64,000 nucleotides of DNA from Fasciolopsis buskii (lineage: Eukaryota; Platyhelminthes; Trematoda; Plagiorchiida; Fasciolidae), in NCBI GenBank assembly GCA_008360955.1, contig LUCM01004115.1, positions 62,001 to 126,000 of the forward strand, given 5' to 3'. Position numbers and translations under genes: made by a program. Of this stretch, positions 51,643-64,000 are shown piece after piece. The notes under the pieces were generated by a model. That model was not told the DNA's origin. It made no database searches and worked only from the letters and a program-made list of their open reading frames with translations. Position 1 is the stretch's first letter, and each line of letters begins with the position of its first letter.

Positions 51643-54600
51643 GTTCACATTTGTTTATCCTGTCTTCAGTTTTGTTAATTCATCTGGCTGTGTACATCTA
51701 AAACATATGATCACATGTGGAAAACAGACAACAATTGGTCACTTAGCAAATGCATCGATCCGTGGAGGCTTCCAGAAGGTGGAGAGCTGTGGATACATAT
51801 TTACGACGTGAGGGATGCACATAAATCCCTACACTACAATCACACAAACCCGAGTCTGTAAAACAATCAGCTGGATTCTTGTGTGGTGTTTGCACATTTT
51901 GTATCATTATGTTGACCATATTTGGTATTCTTATGCCACGTGTTTCATGCGTTTTATTTGATCCTTCCGTGTTCTATTTCGGCTACACTCAACATTTGAT
52001 TGACTATCTGATTGCTGGCCCGTCCATTCACATGAATACAGCCTAGTTGCTTTTGATCTCTGAGTTCGCCTATTCTTCAACTCACCCGTGCTTTTGTGCC
52101 ACACATGTACCATGCAATATATTTGTGGGAGCCCGTACATTTTTTTCACAATTCTTCCTCCCCCCCTTCCCCGGTTTGTCCCACAAACATTCACTCGTAC
52201 AATTTCTTTTGAGAATGTGTGTGGCGTTGGAAAATACGAAAACTCACGTGAAAACGCCCCTAATTAATCACGTGATGGGAGACAAATAAGAACAAACAAA
52301 GAAAATAAGACACGTTACATCTCATATCTTTGTACTTACTATACGAGATTTGTGATTGATCGTGTGCTCGTTCTAGTTCTTGTGCAATCTGTGCAACTAA
52401 ATCGGTTTTGGTCAAAATATTTCTCTATTCAATCTCTCGTTCTTGATATTTTGGGTTCTGTTGTCCTTTATTCTTTTTCTTTCGTTTACAGTTGTTTTAT
52501 ACGTGTGTGTGTGCACTGCCGTGTATTTGTATGTGCGTGTCTATGGGTGTGTGTGTGTGCGCGCTCGAGCAAAACGCGCCCACTTAACACATTATGAGTA
52601 TGGATTTCCCATACTGGGTCATTGATAGCTCCCTGAGTGCGTTGTTTCTAGTCCTCAAAGATACGTTGTCGCTACTCGCTCGGAGCGTAGACATAGTGAA
52701 TGAGCTATCGGTAGAAAGAATCACTGGGCTAGTCGTGCGATGTCTCGGCGTAATAGTGTGTTCGCACGCAGTCATCCGTTCAGCCATTCGTGTATTCATT
52801 CATCTGAACAACGGTTCATCAACGATGGTCACGCTCCGCGAAACAAAATTTTTGGAAAGACTCGAACCCACGGTTTTATTCCCATCAAACGGAGGTTGAT
52901 TTTAACCTCAAAAAATCAGGACGATTTGGCAATGCCTTTGACACCAATTTTCATTGCAGACTAATAAATTTCTACACTGAGATGAAGACGGGTACGAGAT
53001 ACCATTCTTCGGTGTTTTCAAATTATGTGAATATCTAGTGCAATTATTATACCGTCCGACTCTCATCCCAGTCCACGCAATCTTTTTTTGCCAGCAAAAA
53101 CCTGGCTACTTGTCCAATTGTGCAGTTGACATTTCACTTACTGGTACGTTCTTTCACAACCCTCTCTTTTTCTCTTTGCTGTTCTGTCGCACATGTTTGG
53201 GTATTAAATCAACAGATTGACAAGTCCTATTTGGCCTTATTTTCTCTTTAAGGACTGGGTTTTCCGAAGGCCAGTGATCCGGATATTCGTACATATGAAA
53301 ACCGTCAATTAGTCTGAAAACTAAGCAAGAAAAATGGCAATAGGCAAGTAAGGCAGCCGAGTTTAACCATGCCCTAAAGGTGTTCCGATCTGAAGCAGAT
53401 TATTCGACTATCAAGGGCCACGGTTGCATGATAATGAGAATCGCTCCGATTAGTCTGTTTGACGTGCGGCGATGATTTCGGGGAATGCACAGTGGTGATG
53501 TTCGTATACGGTCAAATTCATTCAAATGATACACCTTGCGAGTGGCTCGTTCATGTGACAGAGAGTGGCGTGCTTATCCGGAATAGGCGAGTGTTCACTG
53601 GAGTCCAATGGTAAAGTTGTCAAAAGGATTTCTCCACTGAAATTAGTCAAATATAATGAAACAGTTGAATGCGTATACCAAGCCATAGTCTACAATAAAT
53701 GTTCAATATTTAATTTTCTTCTTTCGACGGATCTTCGCCCAGCACTTGCTTCGCCCCACATAGATGACAATCTACCTTCTATAAATTGGACTATATTACC
53801 TCTACTGTTTCATATCGATAGAAACTTATTCCAAGTTTTTGACCGTATAGTTACTGGTTAGGGATTTGAATGTCCGATACACGTTGGCTGTGGATTCATG
53901 GAAAACTTTCAGCATTACTGTGTCTCGTCCTTCAGAAAGCCAGAACACATGAACAGCCAACGATCCCGTAGTTGTAAACAAGATTTCAGAGAAGTTCGTG
54001 GAAAACTTAAACAACCAGTTATCCGGTTTTAAATCTGATCTAATCAGGGAAACTATTTGGCAGTTGCTTTAAAAAAATTAAGATACACTGAGCTGTCTAA
54101 GCATACCGATATTTGTCACTTCTGGCCAGTTGATGTGTCTCTTGCTTTTCTGGTGTCCGTAGATCACTGCAAAATAAGGGTCCGTCGATCCGGTCGCACC
54201 AGAGGCTGTGACACATTTTTTTCCTGAACAAACAAGATACACTTAGTTACTTGCTCGTCTGCTTCCAGCTGTTAGCTGCATGAAGGTGTAATCATATACC
54301 AACAAATTAGTCATCTGATGGAAATGTAGTGGAATTCCACACAAACTGTTTTATCCAGTCTCCCATCAGTTTACCGCACATCGTGACGTATTCTCACCAA
54401 GACAGAAATCAGAGCACAGCGACTGACAATTATCTGTGTTCAGTTGAATGTTTTGGACGATTGATAGGTTGGCAAACTGTCATGGATGACGCCATGCACG
54501 TCCACATTGTTATCCTAAATTTCGGCGGGGCGTGCGCACATTCAGTCGTCGATCGTATCCATTTCCTACACAGTATTACTTCTCATTCGTGACAGTTAAA

Positions 54601-55214
54601 ATTGGCATGGTGATGTATAAACTAATATGACTTGTTGTGATCTGCTCTGCTTTTATCTAATCAAATAAGACCGCAGAAGTCAAATTACGAAAACCGATTA
54701 GTGAGAAGCAAATTCCATTAGTCGAACCTTGGGCTGAGCTGTTCGGTTCCCTTAGCACTATAGCAGTTAGTCTGATAGATCAAGTAACGAGCTTTCTTTG
54801 GAGAGACAAAGAGACGAAGAGAAACTCCATAATAATGCAATTGTGCATCAAGATTTCACTCACAAATGTGTTTGAATAGTTTTATCGCAATCTTAGTTGA
54901 TGATACGTTCTTTTTAATTGAGTAAAACTTAACCTACAATGAATAACACAGTATGGATGTGCTCAAAAATATAGTTGATTTGAAGAACAACACCGTTTGT
55001 TCCAAGTCTAAAATTTTCACTCACAAACTCCACACGGCATTTAACTCCATCTTTTGTCCGTTCACAACAAAAGTCACTCGAGCCACATAGTGTTCTTGAG
55101 GGTTGTGTTAAGAATTGAAGAAAATTAAGGAACCTTACCAAATGAGAAAAGTTCTTGTGATGATCGCTTCCAGAGTTCTGGCGTATCCTGATTCGTGACA
55201 GGAATAACAAAACG
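51643..55214. other. Downstream sequence, probable 3' UTR then intergenic
   Basis: No second gene could be supported. The first part may be the 3' UTR of the homeodomain gene (candidate AATAAA at 52963). A GT-rich stretch lies at 52503-52560. The open frames at 52594-52899 and 53565-53861 lack domain or splice evidence. Confidence 0.45.
52963..52968 (+). promoter_or_regulatory. Candidate polyadenylation signal AATAAA
   Basis: This is the first canonical AATAAA I noticed downstream of the stop at 51642. It would give a 3' UTR of about 1.3 kb. Another AATAAA follows near 53694. No cleavage-site evidence is available, and AATAAA is common in AT-rich DNA. Confidence 0.25.
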
Positions 55215-55290
55215 CAACAACAACAACAACAACAACAACAACAAAAGCGTGTTGTCACCACCACCACGACGACCACCACCACCACCACCG
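55215..55290. repeat. (CAA)n followed by (CCA)n trinucleotide repeats
   Basis: Ten CAA units at 55215-55244 are followed after about ten bases by a CCA/CGA-type repeat at about 55255-55290. On the minus strand they read as poly-Val, poly-Cys or poly-Leu frames, which are artefacts of the repeat. Confidence 0.95.
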
Positions 55291-57348
55291 GTACCAGTAG
55301 CACTACAACGACAGGAACATTGGAATTTTATCACGGCTTTGCCATGGTAACGTAGACATGCTGGTCTCCAAAAACGGAACTTGGTCTTCTTCAGTCGTGC
55401 GTGAAAATTAGGAAATAATCTGGATTCTCTTCATGCTACTGTCAAGGGGTTGGTGCGGCCTCGGGGTAATGGAGTTGGATAAGTCGTATCATATGGTCTC
55501 CTTAACGATTCAAATTATTTAATGCACGAAAGCAGACAAAAGCTTCTGGAATCAGATCTGTGCTTTCGTGCGTGAGAGCGTTGATGCATCCACTGATGTG
55601 CGGAATCGCGGCTGCCGAATCTTTGGTAAAAGGAGGTTGTTCCCTATGACAAACTCATCGGAAATGTATGTTGTATTGCAGCAGTTATCACTAAATTGGA
55701 TTTACAGCTATACAAGCCATGTTATACAACCTTCGGAAATCGGTATTTGGTTGTGTCTAGCGCTAGTTCCACACGGATTTCAGGGTACCAGTCAGTTACA
55801 CTGAAAAAACGGGAAGTACGGTACAATTGTAATACCCCCAGTTGGGAGTGCGAAAATGGACTGCTTACTTACTTCACTTCGCATCTATGCGATATTCTTA
55901 GCTGAGAAATGCGAATAAAATGGAATGGAACTTGAAATCAGTTCAATGCATTCTAAATGATACATGGACACCTTTCATAGTCCATCTTGCTAGCGAACAC
56001 TGGAAGACGCGAAAATTTCTTACAAGTACCAGATAATCTAAATCAAAATCTGGCCCGAATAATATTCAAATGATACTGTCTATTTTGGTGGGAGTGAGAA
56101 GGGTAAGTCTGTATCACATGGACGAGATTATCAGAGGTTTGAACTTCCACATCAAAGGTCACTGCTCCAGTTGGTGGTTTTTCAACAACTGCGACATTTT
56201 CCACAACGCAAATTAAATTTGTTGTGCATCTGCTAGGGGAAATGCACCAAAATTGTTTCTTAATCTCAAATGTTGAATCGAAATCCCAACAGGTGGAATG
56301 AATGGTTACGGTTTTGGCTGATGGCAAAATCCAGTTACTCAACATGCATCCCAAAGTCGATATCACTGGCCGCTGCAGCTCAGAGTTAGAACATCTACAC
56401 GATAGACAGAAGGTCGCCGGAACTCGCTCTCGGCTAGTGGAGTCTACATTTGGAAGCACAGTGCATAGGTAGATTATCCACCCGGCTCCTTGTGTCACCT
56501 CTAAAGTGCTGAAGGTCATGATTTATTCATTTACTTAATTGTTCATGTTAATCAGGTCCTACTAATATCGCGCATCTGTCCAACAGGATTTCGTTCTAGG
56601 CATTTTCGAAAACTAATGAATAGTGAACGTTGTTGGTTTCTCTACAACTTGTGGATCTATGACGAGACCGGTGATCATCTAATTGAGAAATCTAGACTTT
56701 CAAAGTGATGCTAACAATTCAATATACTTTCCAAGGGATTGGACATACCTACACCTTAGACTCATCATGATGAATCGGAGCCGACTGGGACGTTGGTGTT
56801 ATTGTAGATGGACGTTACAAAATTCATGCGCATTTAAAATTGGTTGGTTCATGTCTACCTGAGGGGAATGCGCGAGCACGGGAAGGATAGATTTGCCTAA
56901 TTTCTTGAGCTTGACGATGCTCATGACAAGTATGGAAATCCTACTCCCTAAATTGGTGATTGACAAACATTTGTGGAACCCTTTAGGACTGGAACAAAGT
57001 TTTCCGAGCGCATTTTACAGCATTTTTACTTACTACAACTGCTCAAAATGGAATTGTCACTGTTTCTTACGTGGACTGGTTTACGGTCCTAGTGTTACTC
57101 ATTATCTGAGTATTTGAAATATTTTTCCACGCTTTACCTCCTTTTTACTGGTCAAAATCAGGTCAGCAACATCAGATTACGCCTCAACGATCGGATTCTT
57201 TTCCATGATCCAAAAGACTCAAACAGGGAAGGATTCATTTATCCATCACGTATAGTTTTCTTGCTTATGCTACCTATAGTGGACTGGGACAAAGTCACTG
57301 CTGCAGCACTTTTCTATCTATCCTCAGAAATCTGGCCCCTCTGACAAA
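55291..57348. other. Intergenic sequence, no supported gene apart from the doubtful minus-strand frame
   Basis: No repeats or domains were recognised besides the entry at 56043-56519. Confidence 0.45.
56043..56519 (-). CDS. Orphan 158-codon open frame, doubtful
   Basis: A minus-strand frame from ATG at 56519 to the stop at 56043, with an in-frame stop just upstream of the ATG. The translation has mixed composition with nine Cys and no low-complexity bias, unlike most frames here. I recognise no domain. No convincing splice sites flank it. A GT-like word (cttgtaagaa) lies downstream on this strand, but after the stop. It could be chance, an exon of an unseen gene, or a decayed insertion. No function is proposed. 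Confidence 0.15.
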   Translation of the reverse strand: MTFSTLEVTQGAGWIIYLCTVLPNVDSTSRERVPATFCLSCRCSNSELQRPVISTLGCMLSNWILPSAKTVTIHSTCWDFDSTFEIKKQFWCISPSRCTTNLICVVENVAVVEKPPTGAVTFDVEVQTSDNLVHVIQTYPSHSHQNRQYHLNIIRARF

Positions 57349-58123
57349 TTCTGTGTCGAACGCCTTAGCCATTACGCTACTGGGCAGGCTGTGAATGGTT
57401 TGCTGAACTTCACCACATGATGTTGCACCTATCCGTGACTGATTTGCACGGTTACTGTCCGCTAGCTGAGAGCGATCTACTCCCAAATGATAGATGACTT
57501 TTGTGCAGGTAGCCTAAGTACGACGAAGGCTTTTGATATGACCTACAGAGCTTGATTACTTGGCACATTTTAGTAGTAGGAGATTGAATGTTTTCATGAA
57601 CTAATTCCCCATGTGATATGATCGTTCAACTCACGATAAAGAAACCATGGAAGCAATGTACAGCTGTTTCATCCTTGTTAGGTATTATTTCATGAAAACT
57701 TTCAATCTCCTACTACTAAAATGTGCCAAGTAATCAAGCTCTGTAGGTCATATCCAAAGCCTTCGTCGTACTTAGGCTACCTGCACAAAAGTCATCTATC
57801 ATTTGGGGTCGATCGCTGTAAGCTAGCGGACAGTAACCGTGCAAATCAGTCACGGATATGTGCAACATCGTGTGGTGAAGTTGAACAAACCGTCCAGAGC
57901 CTGCCCGGTAGCGTGATGGCTAAGGCGTTCGACTCACAATCGTTCGTCCTTGTTCGGGTTCACGTCCCAGTTCGGGCGCGGTCCATATGCACTGCTCATG
58001 ATTTCTAACAAGGATGAAACAGTTGTACACTGCTTCCATGGTTTCTTTATGGTGAGTTGAGCGATGATATCACATGGTGAATTATTTCATGAAAACATTC
58101 AATCTCCTACTACTAAAATAATT
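57349..58123. repeat. Large inverted repeat of an interspersed element containing a tRNA-like segment
   Basis: The arm 57349-57600 is the reverse complement, with few differences, of 57689-57945, around an 88-base centre. The right side continues to 58123. There the segment from ctaacaaggatgaaac to cctactactaaaa is again the reverse complement of 57565-57688. The word ttcatgaaaac(t/a)ttcaatctcctactactaaaat also occurs as a direct repeat at 57689 and about 58088, spaced about 400 bases. So at least two copies of one roughly 400-base unit lie head to head, the right one a little more than one unit long. A tRNA-like segment sits inside the right copy. Confidence 0.85.
57903..57977 (+). repeat. 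tRNA-like segment of a SINE-type repeat
   Basis: A 75-base stretch starting gcccgg and ending tcgggc; these six bases pair (one G-T), as in an acceptor stem. The A-box-like tagcgtgatgg follows the first stem, and a B-box-like gggttcacgtccc lies at about 57956-57968 with T-stem pairing ggg/ccc. A loop ctcacaa in the middle would place CAC at the anticodon. Its stem is poor (three pairs), so it is probably not a working tRNA. The inverted left copy contains only the A-box side. The best reading is a tRNA-derived SINE. Confidence 0.5.
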
Positions 58124-60214
58124 CTATGTTGTGCACCAACAACTGATAAAAGTACGCCTCGGAATAGAGTAATCATCAACAGGGACGACATAAAATGCAC
58201 GTCAGCCTAGCGAAGCCTTTTTTCTCACAGGGGATAAGTTTTCATGCACTGGCTGTCAGTTCGTCAATTCAATTAGGAGCCGACTGCGTTTTAATCCCCC
58301 AGATACGTGTTCCGAATCACGTGATATTAGTTTCTGAACCAAATAACACCACCTCGGACTCAGTATATACGTGATCACTTCTTCGTCACTGTGAATTAGG
58401 AGTTGCGACGTAAGCAAAGATTGCCCGCTGCTCATATTCAATTTAGTTGCACCAGGAGAAATCAATTTCAGTTGTTTGGGAATAGAAATTTTAAACTAGG
58501 ACATTATTTTTTCCGCGATATGCAAGAGGAGAATTTTAAGAAAAACAGTGTAATATTCGATTCAGTAGTCTTTACCATGCCCTAGGTGGCAGCCATTCGG
58601 TAAATTTCGTGATTTTGGTACTTGGATACGATGAATTCGACCCCTTGCATCATCGATCAGTTCCTCATTGGCAGCCTGCATGTGAATATAACCCTCCGTC
58701 CTAAGCTAATATAAATCAGCTGATCTTTATTAAAACACAAAAGGAAAAAAACAAGAACCAGAAAGAATTCCACATGAAAGTTAATCTGGATTGACACTTG
58801 CAGGTAAGCTGTACTTTTCTTTCTTTCTATCCGGAATTTTTTCTTAAATCAGTCTTCTACGCTTCAAGTCGTGATACCCCTAGATTATCTTCGAGGTGAC
58901 TCAATATTCTAGTACCAACCGTGAACTGACAATTGAATTTGACGCAGTAGCCGTACATGCCCCTCGGATCTTTCCATGCAGCTCAACCTGGAATTTACCT
59001 GTTCGGAATCAGACGCCCCTACACCGAGCTACCCGAGGTGAGCTTCAATGGCATGAAAGAATTCAACGCTATATGACCCAGCTTTATTCCGCCATCTTCT
59101 TTGAATAACAACAACCGGCTGATCACGCGAAAATTCAGTCATATATTGCTAAATTGCATTATCGAGAGTCCAGCAAATGCATAGTGAGTAGAAAAATCAT
59201 CGACTATGACTGGTTAGGTTAGTGATTTTTGATGAATCATTCCGTAAAATTCTTCGTATATTGATTTTACTTCTGCGGGAATGTTTCAAATCAAAGGTCA
59301 GGGAACCACTACAAATCCAGACTGAAGGGGATATCAATACACCGTTCTGTCTGGTCTAGACAAGACAGTTCTATTGTAAGAATGAGTAGTGTCAACGGAT
59401 TATCTCACTAGACAGAAGGGAAAATCTACAACTTGCTTCTGTGAAACTAACTTCTGCCTTAGCCCCAGACAAGCGATAGACAACAAGAGTAGTTTTCTAA
59501 GCAGATAAATGCTTAATGGAAAATTGTAAAGATCTCATGTGGAACATTTCTCTCAAGGTGGTCAGTTTATCCGTGCATACCTACAACGGCGCACGCATAC
59601 ACAAGCGTAAAATTTGGCCTGTGAATATCGACGGCTGGACGCTTCTTGGCATTGTCTAGGTCTCCCACGAGAGTATGCCATTATGTGCGCTCAGGAGCAC
59701 ACGAAACCGTATGGTTATTAATTTGATTGTTAAAATTCAATCTGAGCTTTGCCACATGTCACTCGTGTTACCACTGTAATCTGGCTGTCACTCATATATG
59801 ACATTTGCGTGATGATTAAACGGAATTAAAATTTCCTACTCTGCATGAAGTGGCACCCATTTCCCCTCTTCTTTCGCTCTCATTCTCTGATCTTATTACC
59901 AATCGAGATGAGGGTAAAAATTTGGAAAAAATCAAACAAAATTCTAGCATTAACGTTTCGTGATCGACTACGTGATGCGTACGTGGTCAAGTGTTGGATA
60001 GGATTTTGGAACTTCCTCTCTCTCTTTCCCTCGGTGTGGTGTCCATTGCGACTGACAGTTTATAGAATGTGAATATATTGCTTATTCTTCCTTGCATTAC
60101 AAAGTTGTCTTTTAAAGAATTGTGACTCCTGGTGCCCTAGAGGACTACTCTGCCGATCCGTGCTGTGAAAATGGATGTTAAATCAATGAAAATGTGGTCT
60201 TAGATACCACATAG
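58124..60214. other. Intergenic sequence, nothing recognised
   Basis: No supported coding frame or repeat on either strand. Confidence 0.5.
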
Positions 60215-61403
60215 TCATTTGTGTCACCGCCCAGGTTTAGATTTAGCAGATTGGATTTTATTAGCGTGACATCCCACATAGACAATTTTAGTAATCTTTA
60301 TAGTCAACTAACTGAAGACGGAGGGAAGCTATGTGACCTAGATTACGCAGACGACGTCGTGTGCCTGTTCGAGTCTGTGGACCATGCACAATGCGTACTA
60401 GATAGACTGTTGAGATCGGTTACTCGGTTCGGCATGTGCGTTTTACCTTCAAAGTGCAAAGTGCTGTTACAGGACTGGACGACAGCAGCGCCGAACTTGA
60501 TACTGGATGGAGAGGAACTAACGACTGTGGACCGTTTCAGCTATCTTGGTAGCTGCGTGTCCAACGATGGTAGCTCGGGAGTGGAGGTAAATATGCGTAT
60601 ATCGAAGGCTCGGGCAGCTTACGCTGGACTGAAGCACTTATAGCGTCGGCCTGATATTTTACTGAAGTTGGAAGGTCGTGTGTACCGTGCCGCGGTGCGC
60701 TAAGTTCAGTGCTGTTGTACGGTTGCGAGACATGGAGTATGCGTGTGGGCGATGTTCGTCGGTTGAAGGTTTTCGACAACCGATGTTTACGCAGTATGGC
60801 TAGGATTGGATGGAATGACCGGGTGAGTAATATTGAGGTTAGAAATCTGGTATTGGGTGCCACTTCTGAGAATACCTTGTTTCAGCGTATGAAACTTAGT
60901 AGACTATGCCGTTTGAGTCACGTGTTGCATATGGCATACACTCGTCTACCATACCGTGCCTTATTTTATGTTCCTCCCAAGGAGTGGAAGAAACCATGTG
61001 GAGGCCAATAGGTGACGTGGCAACGTGGAATGAGAAAATGTACAGCGAACTTAGGTAAAGTAGGTGTCTCACGCCTTCGTGGTTGGGGTCCGAAAGACTC
61101 ATCGACTTGCTGGCTGGAGACACTGAAGGATATGGCAGTGAACCGTGAACAGTGGCGATCGTTTTGTCATTTTCTATCGAATCAGAATGATTGAAAACAC
61201 GTGCGTTTGTACAGTTAGACTGTGTTCCGTGTGTTGGCTGCAGCAACATCTTATATTTTTCCACCTGTGTAGGTTCACTCCCTGTTCCTCTGGGATAGTT
61301 ACTCTTTTTATATAAACGTGTAACTCTGGGGAACGGCAGCAGTCAGTGAGGCTGGTCTTGCTGCTTAACGTTGAACGATGATAATGATGATGATGATGAT
61401 GAC
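60215..61403 (+). mobile_element. 5'-truncated LINE (RTE-like), copy 3: RT C-terminal half with 3' UTR and repeat tail
   Basis: This is the best preserved LINE segment here. It starts within the RT. KLCDLDYADDVVCLFES (60325-60375) has an intact YADD catalytic box. FGMCVLPSKCKVLLQDW, DRFSYLGSCVSNDG and KARAAYAGLKHL follow, then a TAG near 60643. After a frame shift come SVLLYGCETW, NRCLRSMARIGWNDRVSN and RLSHVLHMAYTRLPYRALF. After a further stop come TWQRGMRKCTANLGKVG, RLRGWGPKD and WLETLKDMAVNREQWRSF, ending at a TGA near 61194. About 180 bases of 3' UTR lead to a GAT-rich tail (61376-61403). Copy 2 at 35260-36000 is clearly related but more decayed. Truncation, two stops and a frame shift make it inactive. 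Confidence 0.88.
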
Positions 61404-64000
61404 TAACTCAAGACGGAAAGTAATGCATTGCTTCACAATGATGAGGAATTTTGCACCAAAATCTTTGCCCTCTTATTACATCTTGCTCACTCGGGACACA
61501 GGTAAACTAAATCGTGAAGTAATCTGTTCACCATCCTGAAGGCAATCACCGAAGAAAACAAACTGCTGAAGATGCGAAATCAATTCATTCTAGCTTGATG
61601 ATTTTCACCCGTCCAGTGTACGGCTGGTTTATTCCCGGAACCCTTACACCTTAGCTAATTTTAAATGGCTGAGCACAGATACCCAAACCGGCGGATACGT
61701 TGTCTTACCTCAGTGATATTCTGTGTATGATTACCTTGCGCTTCTACACACGTACACACATCGCAGGTTAGGGAAATCGGTATAGGCATGGCTGGTGCGC
61801 TAATCGCCCTAGGATGTAATCAATTCTGTCAAGCATAAAATACTAAGCTAATCATTGACTCATTTTCGACGCACTTTTCAGTGTGCTCCATTAGAAAGTC
61901 ACATACAAAATGATCACCCTGTGATGAGCATCAAATTATTCGTTTTGACGAGCCATAAGCTGTTCAGAAACGTGTGCGTTTCATTAAGTCAGAGATTCTT
62001 GCTATGAATTCTCCTGTTATTTACTTTGTCATCTCGTAAATCGAATCGATTCCCCGTCAGTCACTGACTCCACACATGCACACGCATGCACACATGCGCA
62101 GTGTTGTTCTCACTCTTCAAAATGCCATCGGCTTACTTATTAATCAGGGCGAACTGACATTCTTTTCATGGATTTTACTGGGGTAAGTTGGGGACCAAAA
62201 GTACCAGCATTGCTGATCATAAGTTGCACGCAAAAACATGGAGAAATTCACTTGGAAGCACGCAGCTAATTTTGCGACCTCTGTTCTTCTTTCTAAAGGT
62301 TAGGTTTGACTAACCGACAAAAACTGTCAACAGATCAAAACTAGCGACAAAAGTTGTTAAGATTTTCCACTGTGACAAACCACATCAGTAATTTTTCAGT
62401 GTTTTCACACGTGTGGCTACCTGGGCTATTTGAACGACAAGCAGAACAAAACGGATTCAGTCAACCAAAACGCGATACTGTTATGACAACCCATGATGAG
62501 ATAAAATAAAAATGCATATCTCAAAGGTGGCGGGCAAAGAGACCAGGTCAACGGTCCGACAAACACGGAAATGGAAAGCACGCGACAAAATGAGTGGATC
62601 AGACAAAACAGGGGACTAGAGAACCGTGAAGTAGTAAAAATAATTGCTAATTGAATGCATCCAATAGTCAAAACCAAACAAATAAGTTGAGTGCGGAGAA
62701 CAAAATTGAATGAGGTTTAAAGTGAGAAGTACTGAGGTGAGAGGTTGAGTCTTCACATGTGCAACTGGTGGGGCTATCACTTGATAACTTCAAAGTATTC
62801 AGGTGGCGTGAAGCTAACGTAATGGATACATATATAAACACATACATCGAACAGTCTACTCATGGTGCAAAGATGACGATGCGAAGATTCCAAAAAAATG
62901 CTGAACATGAGGCTACAGAGCAGCCGGTTATTTCAAGGCTACTTTGTGACTCAGGGCTGTTATAAATGATTCGGCTTGTTGCTCAGGAAATAATTTCCAA
63001 CCCAGGTTTTGCTTATCCTCTGAGATTACGTCATTTGCCAAAAATGATCTGTGGCTTCTATTCACGTACTTGAGAAAATGTGCCCATTTAATTGAATACA
63101 CACCCATCTCCACATAAGAATGCTTGAACTTTGATGATTTTGTCATAAGGATGCAGCGTACAGCTTCAGTAATGCCAAACCATCACTGAAAAACGACGCC
63201 GCCACATCATCCAGTTTGTTAAACCATCGAAAGCCTACATGCACCACGTTCCGACTGACGCTCGAACAGTGGGGTAAAAAAATGAGATAAGCTCATTAGC
63301 TCCCAGATCATCTGGACTGCCTCTTAATAGGGGTTTATTGAATATTAACGTGCTCTATAAGCCTGTGAACAGCCAGATGATGTCTGTTGGAAAAGATGCC
63401 CAGACAAATAAAAAATAAAGCCTACATAACGTTTTGGCTTTGATGGCGTTCTTGTCAAACCCAGTGGTAGAAGCTCTGAAATATAAGATTTTGAAGCCAT
63501 TTTCACCTATTTTCAGTATAACGCCCAAGATGAACTCGAAGCTAAACGGTAATTCTTAGTGGCACGCCAAGGAGCAACGGGTATCCCAAAAGGTGTCTCA
63601 AACGAAAGAACAGTTAACCCAGAGTAGAAAAGGCGAAATAACAACGTACATTCAATATTGAGCCTCGAGAACCATACAGCCAAAGCAATCAGAAAGGTCT
63701 TCAACAATGTGTTCACTGATGAAATGAACATATAATAGAATAAGAAAGAGAGCAAACCTATCGAAGAAAATGACTAAAAACGAAATCCACTACTCCTTGT
63801 CCAATCAAACAGACATTGCTTTTAGCGTAACAGTGAAAACCGAGAGTTCAGCCATAGATGGTTGTCAATGTGACCAGATAAAATTATGCGACCAGCCGGT
63901 ACAATGCACAGCTGTGGTACTTAAAAATGTCCTAGTGCTCAGGATGGAGATGCGAAAGAAACTGATAGCCCATGCAAAATAATCTCAAACACCCGGAAAC
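61404..64000. other. Intergenic sequence to the window end, nothing recognised
   Basis: No supported gene or repeat family. Short frames only, none with domain resemblance. Confidence 0.5.

Noticed and set aside
54929..55334. Minus-strand frames with poly-Val and poly-Cys
   Set aside because: Produced by the CAA and CCA trinucleotide repeats.
1..64000. CRISPR arrays, prokaryotic operons, rRNA genes or phage modules
   Set aside because: No regular spacer-repeat arrays, no dense gene clusters, no rRNA-like sequence; the window is eukaryotic in layout.

Overview
The window reads as nuclear DNA of a metazoan with long introns. I favour a digenean flatworm (trematode). The reasons are one gene stretched over about 48 kb, degenerate RTE/SR2-like LINE remnants with short-tandem-repeat 3' ends, tRNA-like repeats, many simple repeats, and almost no other coding sequence. 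There is no operon structure, ribosome binding site or prokaryotic gene density. The assignment below phylum level is inference and was not tested.

The only convincing protein-coding gene lies on the + strand in three coding blocks: 3873-4778, 37616-39881 and 50396-51642. Their splice phases agree (phase 0, then phase 1), so they join into one frame of about 1468 residues from the ATG at 3885 to the TGA at 51640-51642. The product begins with three C2H2 zinc fingers. A very long disordered Ser/Thr/Asn-rich middle follows, with a basic nuclear-localisation-like patch, a poly-Ala tract and an acidic stretch. Near the C-terminus is a TALE-class homeodomain of MEIS/PREP-like character. It should be a DNA-binding transcription factor. 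Zinc fingers together with a TALE homeodomain, without a visible MEIS domain, are the most unusual thing here.

Region by region: 1-3872 has no supported gene, and its last kilobase is unusually rich in CpG and GTGCG-type words. 3873-4778 is the zinc-finger exon. 4779-37615 is a 32.8-kb intron. It holds a reverse-strand LINE relic (about 12740-13560), a perfect hairpin (11320-11351), two tRNA-like fragments, and two direct copies of a decayed LINE segment (19422-20911 and 33273-34762) that match almost base for base. The second copy continues through the RT region to about 36055. 37616-39881 is the large disordered exon. 39882-50395 is the second intron, with a 5'-truncated LINE 3' end near 49436-49579. 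50396-51642 is the homeodomain exon. 51643-64000 is downstream sequence with simple repeats, a large inverted repeat containing a tRNA-like segment (57349-58123), and a LINE 3' half with its complete 3' end (about 60215-61403).

The other open frames in the window are short, often lie over microsatellites, and show no recognisable domain. I treat them as noise except one 158-codon minus-strand frame (56043-56519), kept at low confidence.
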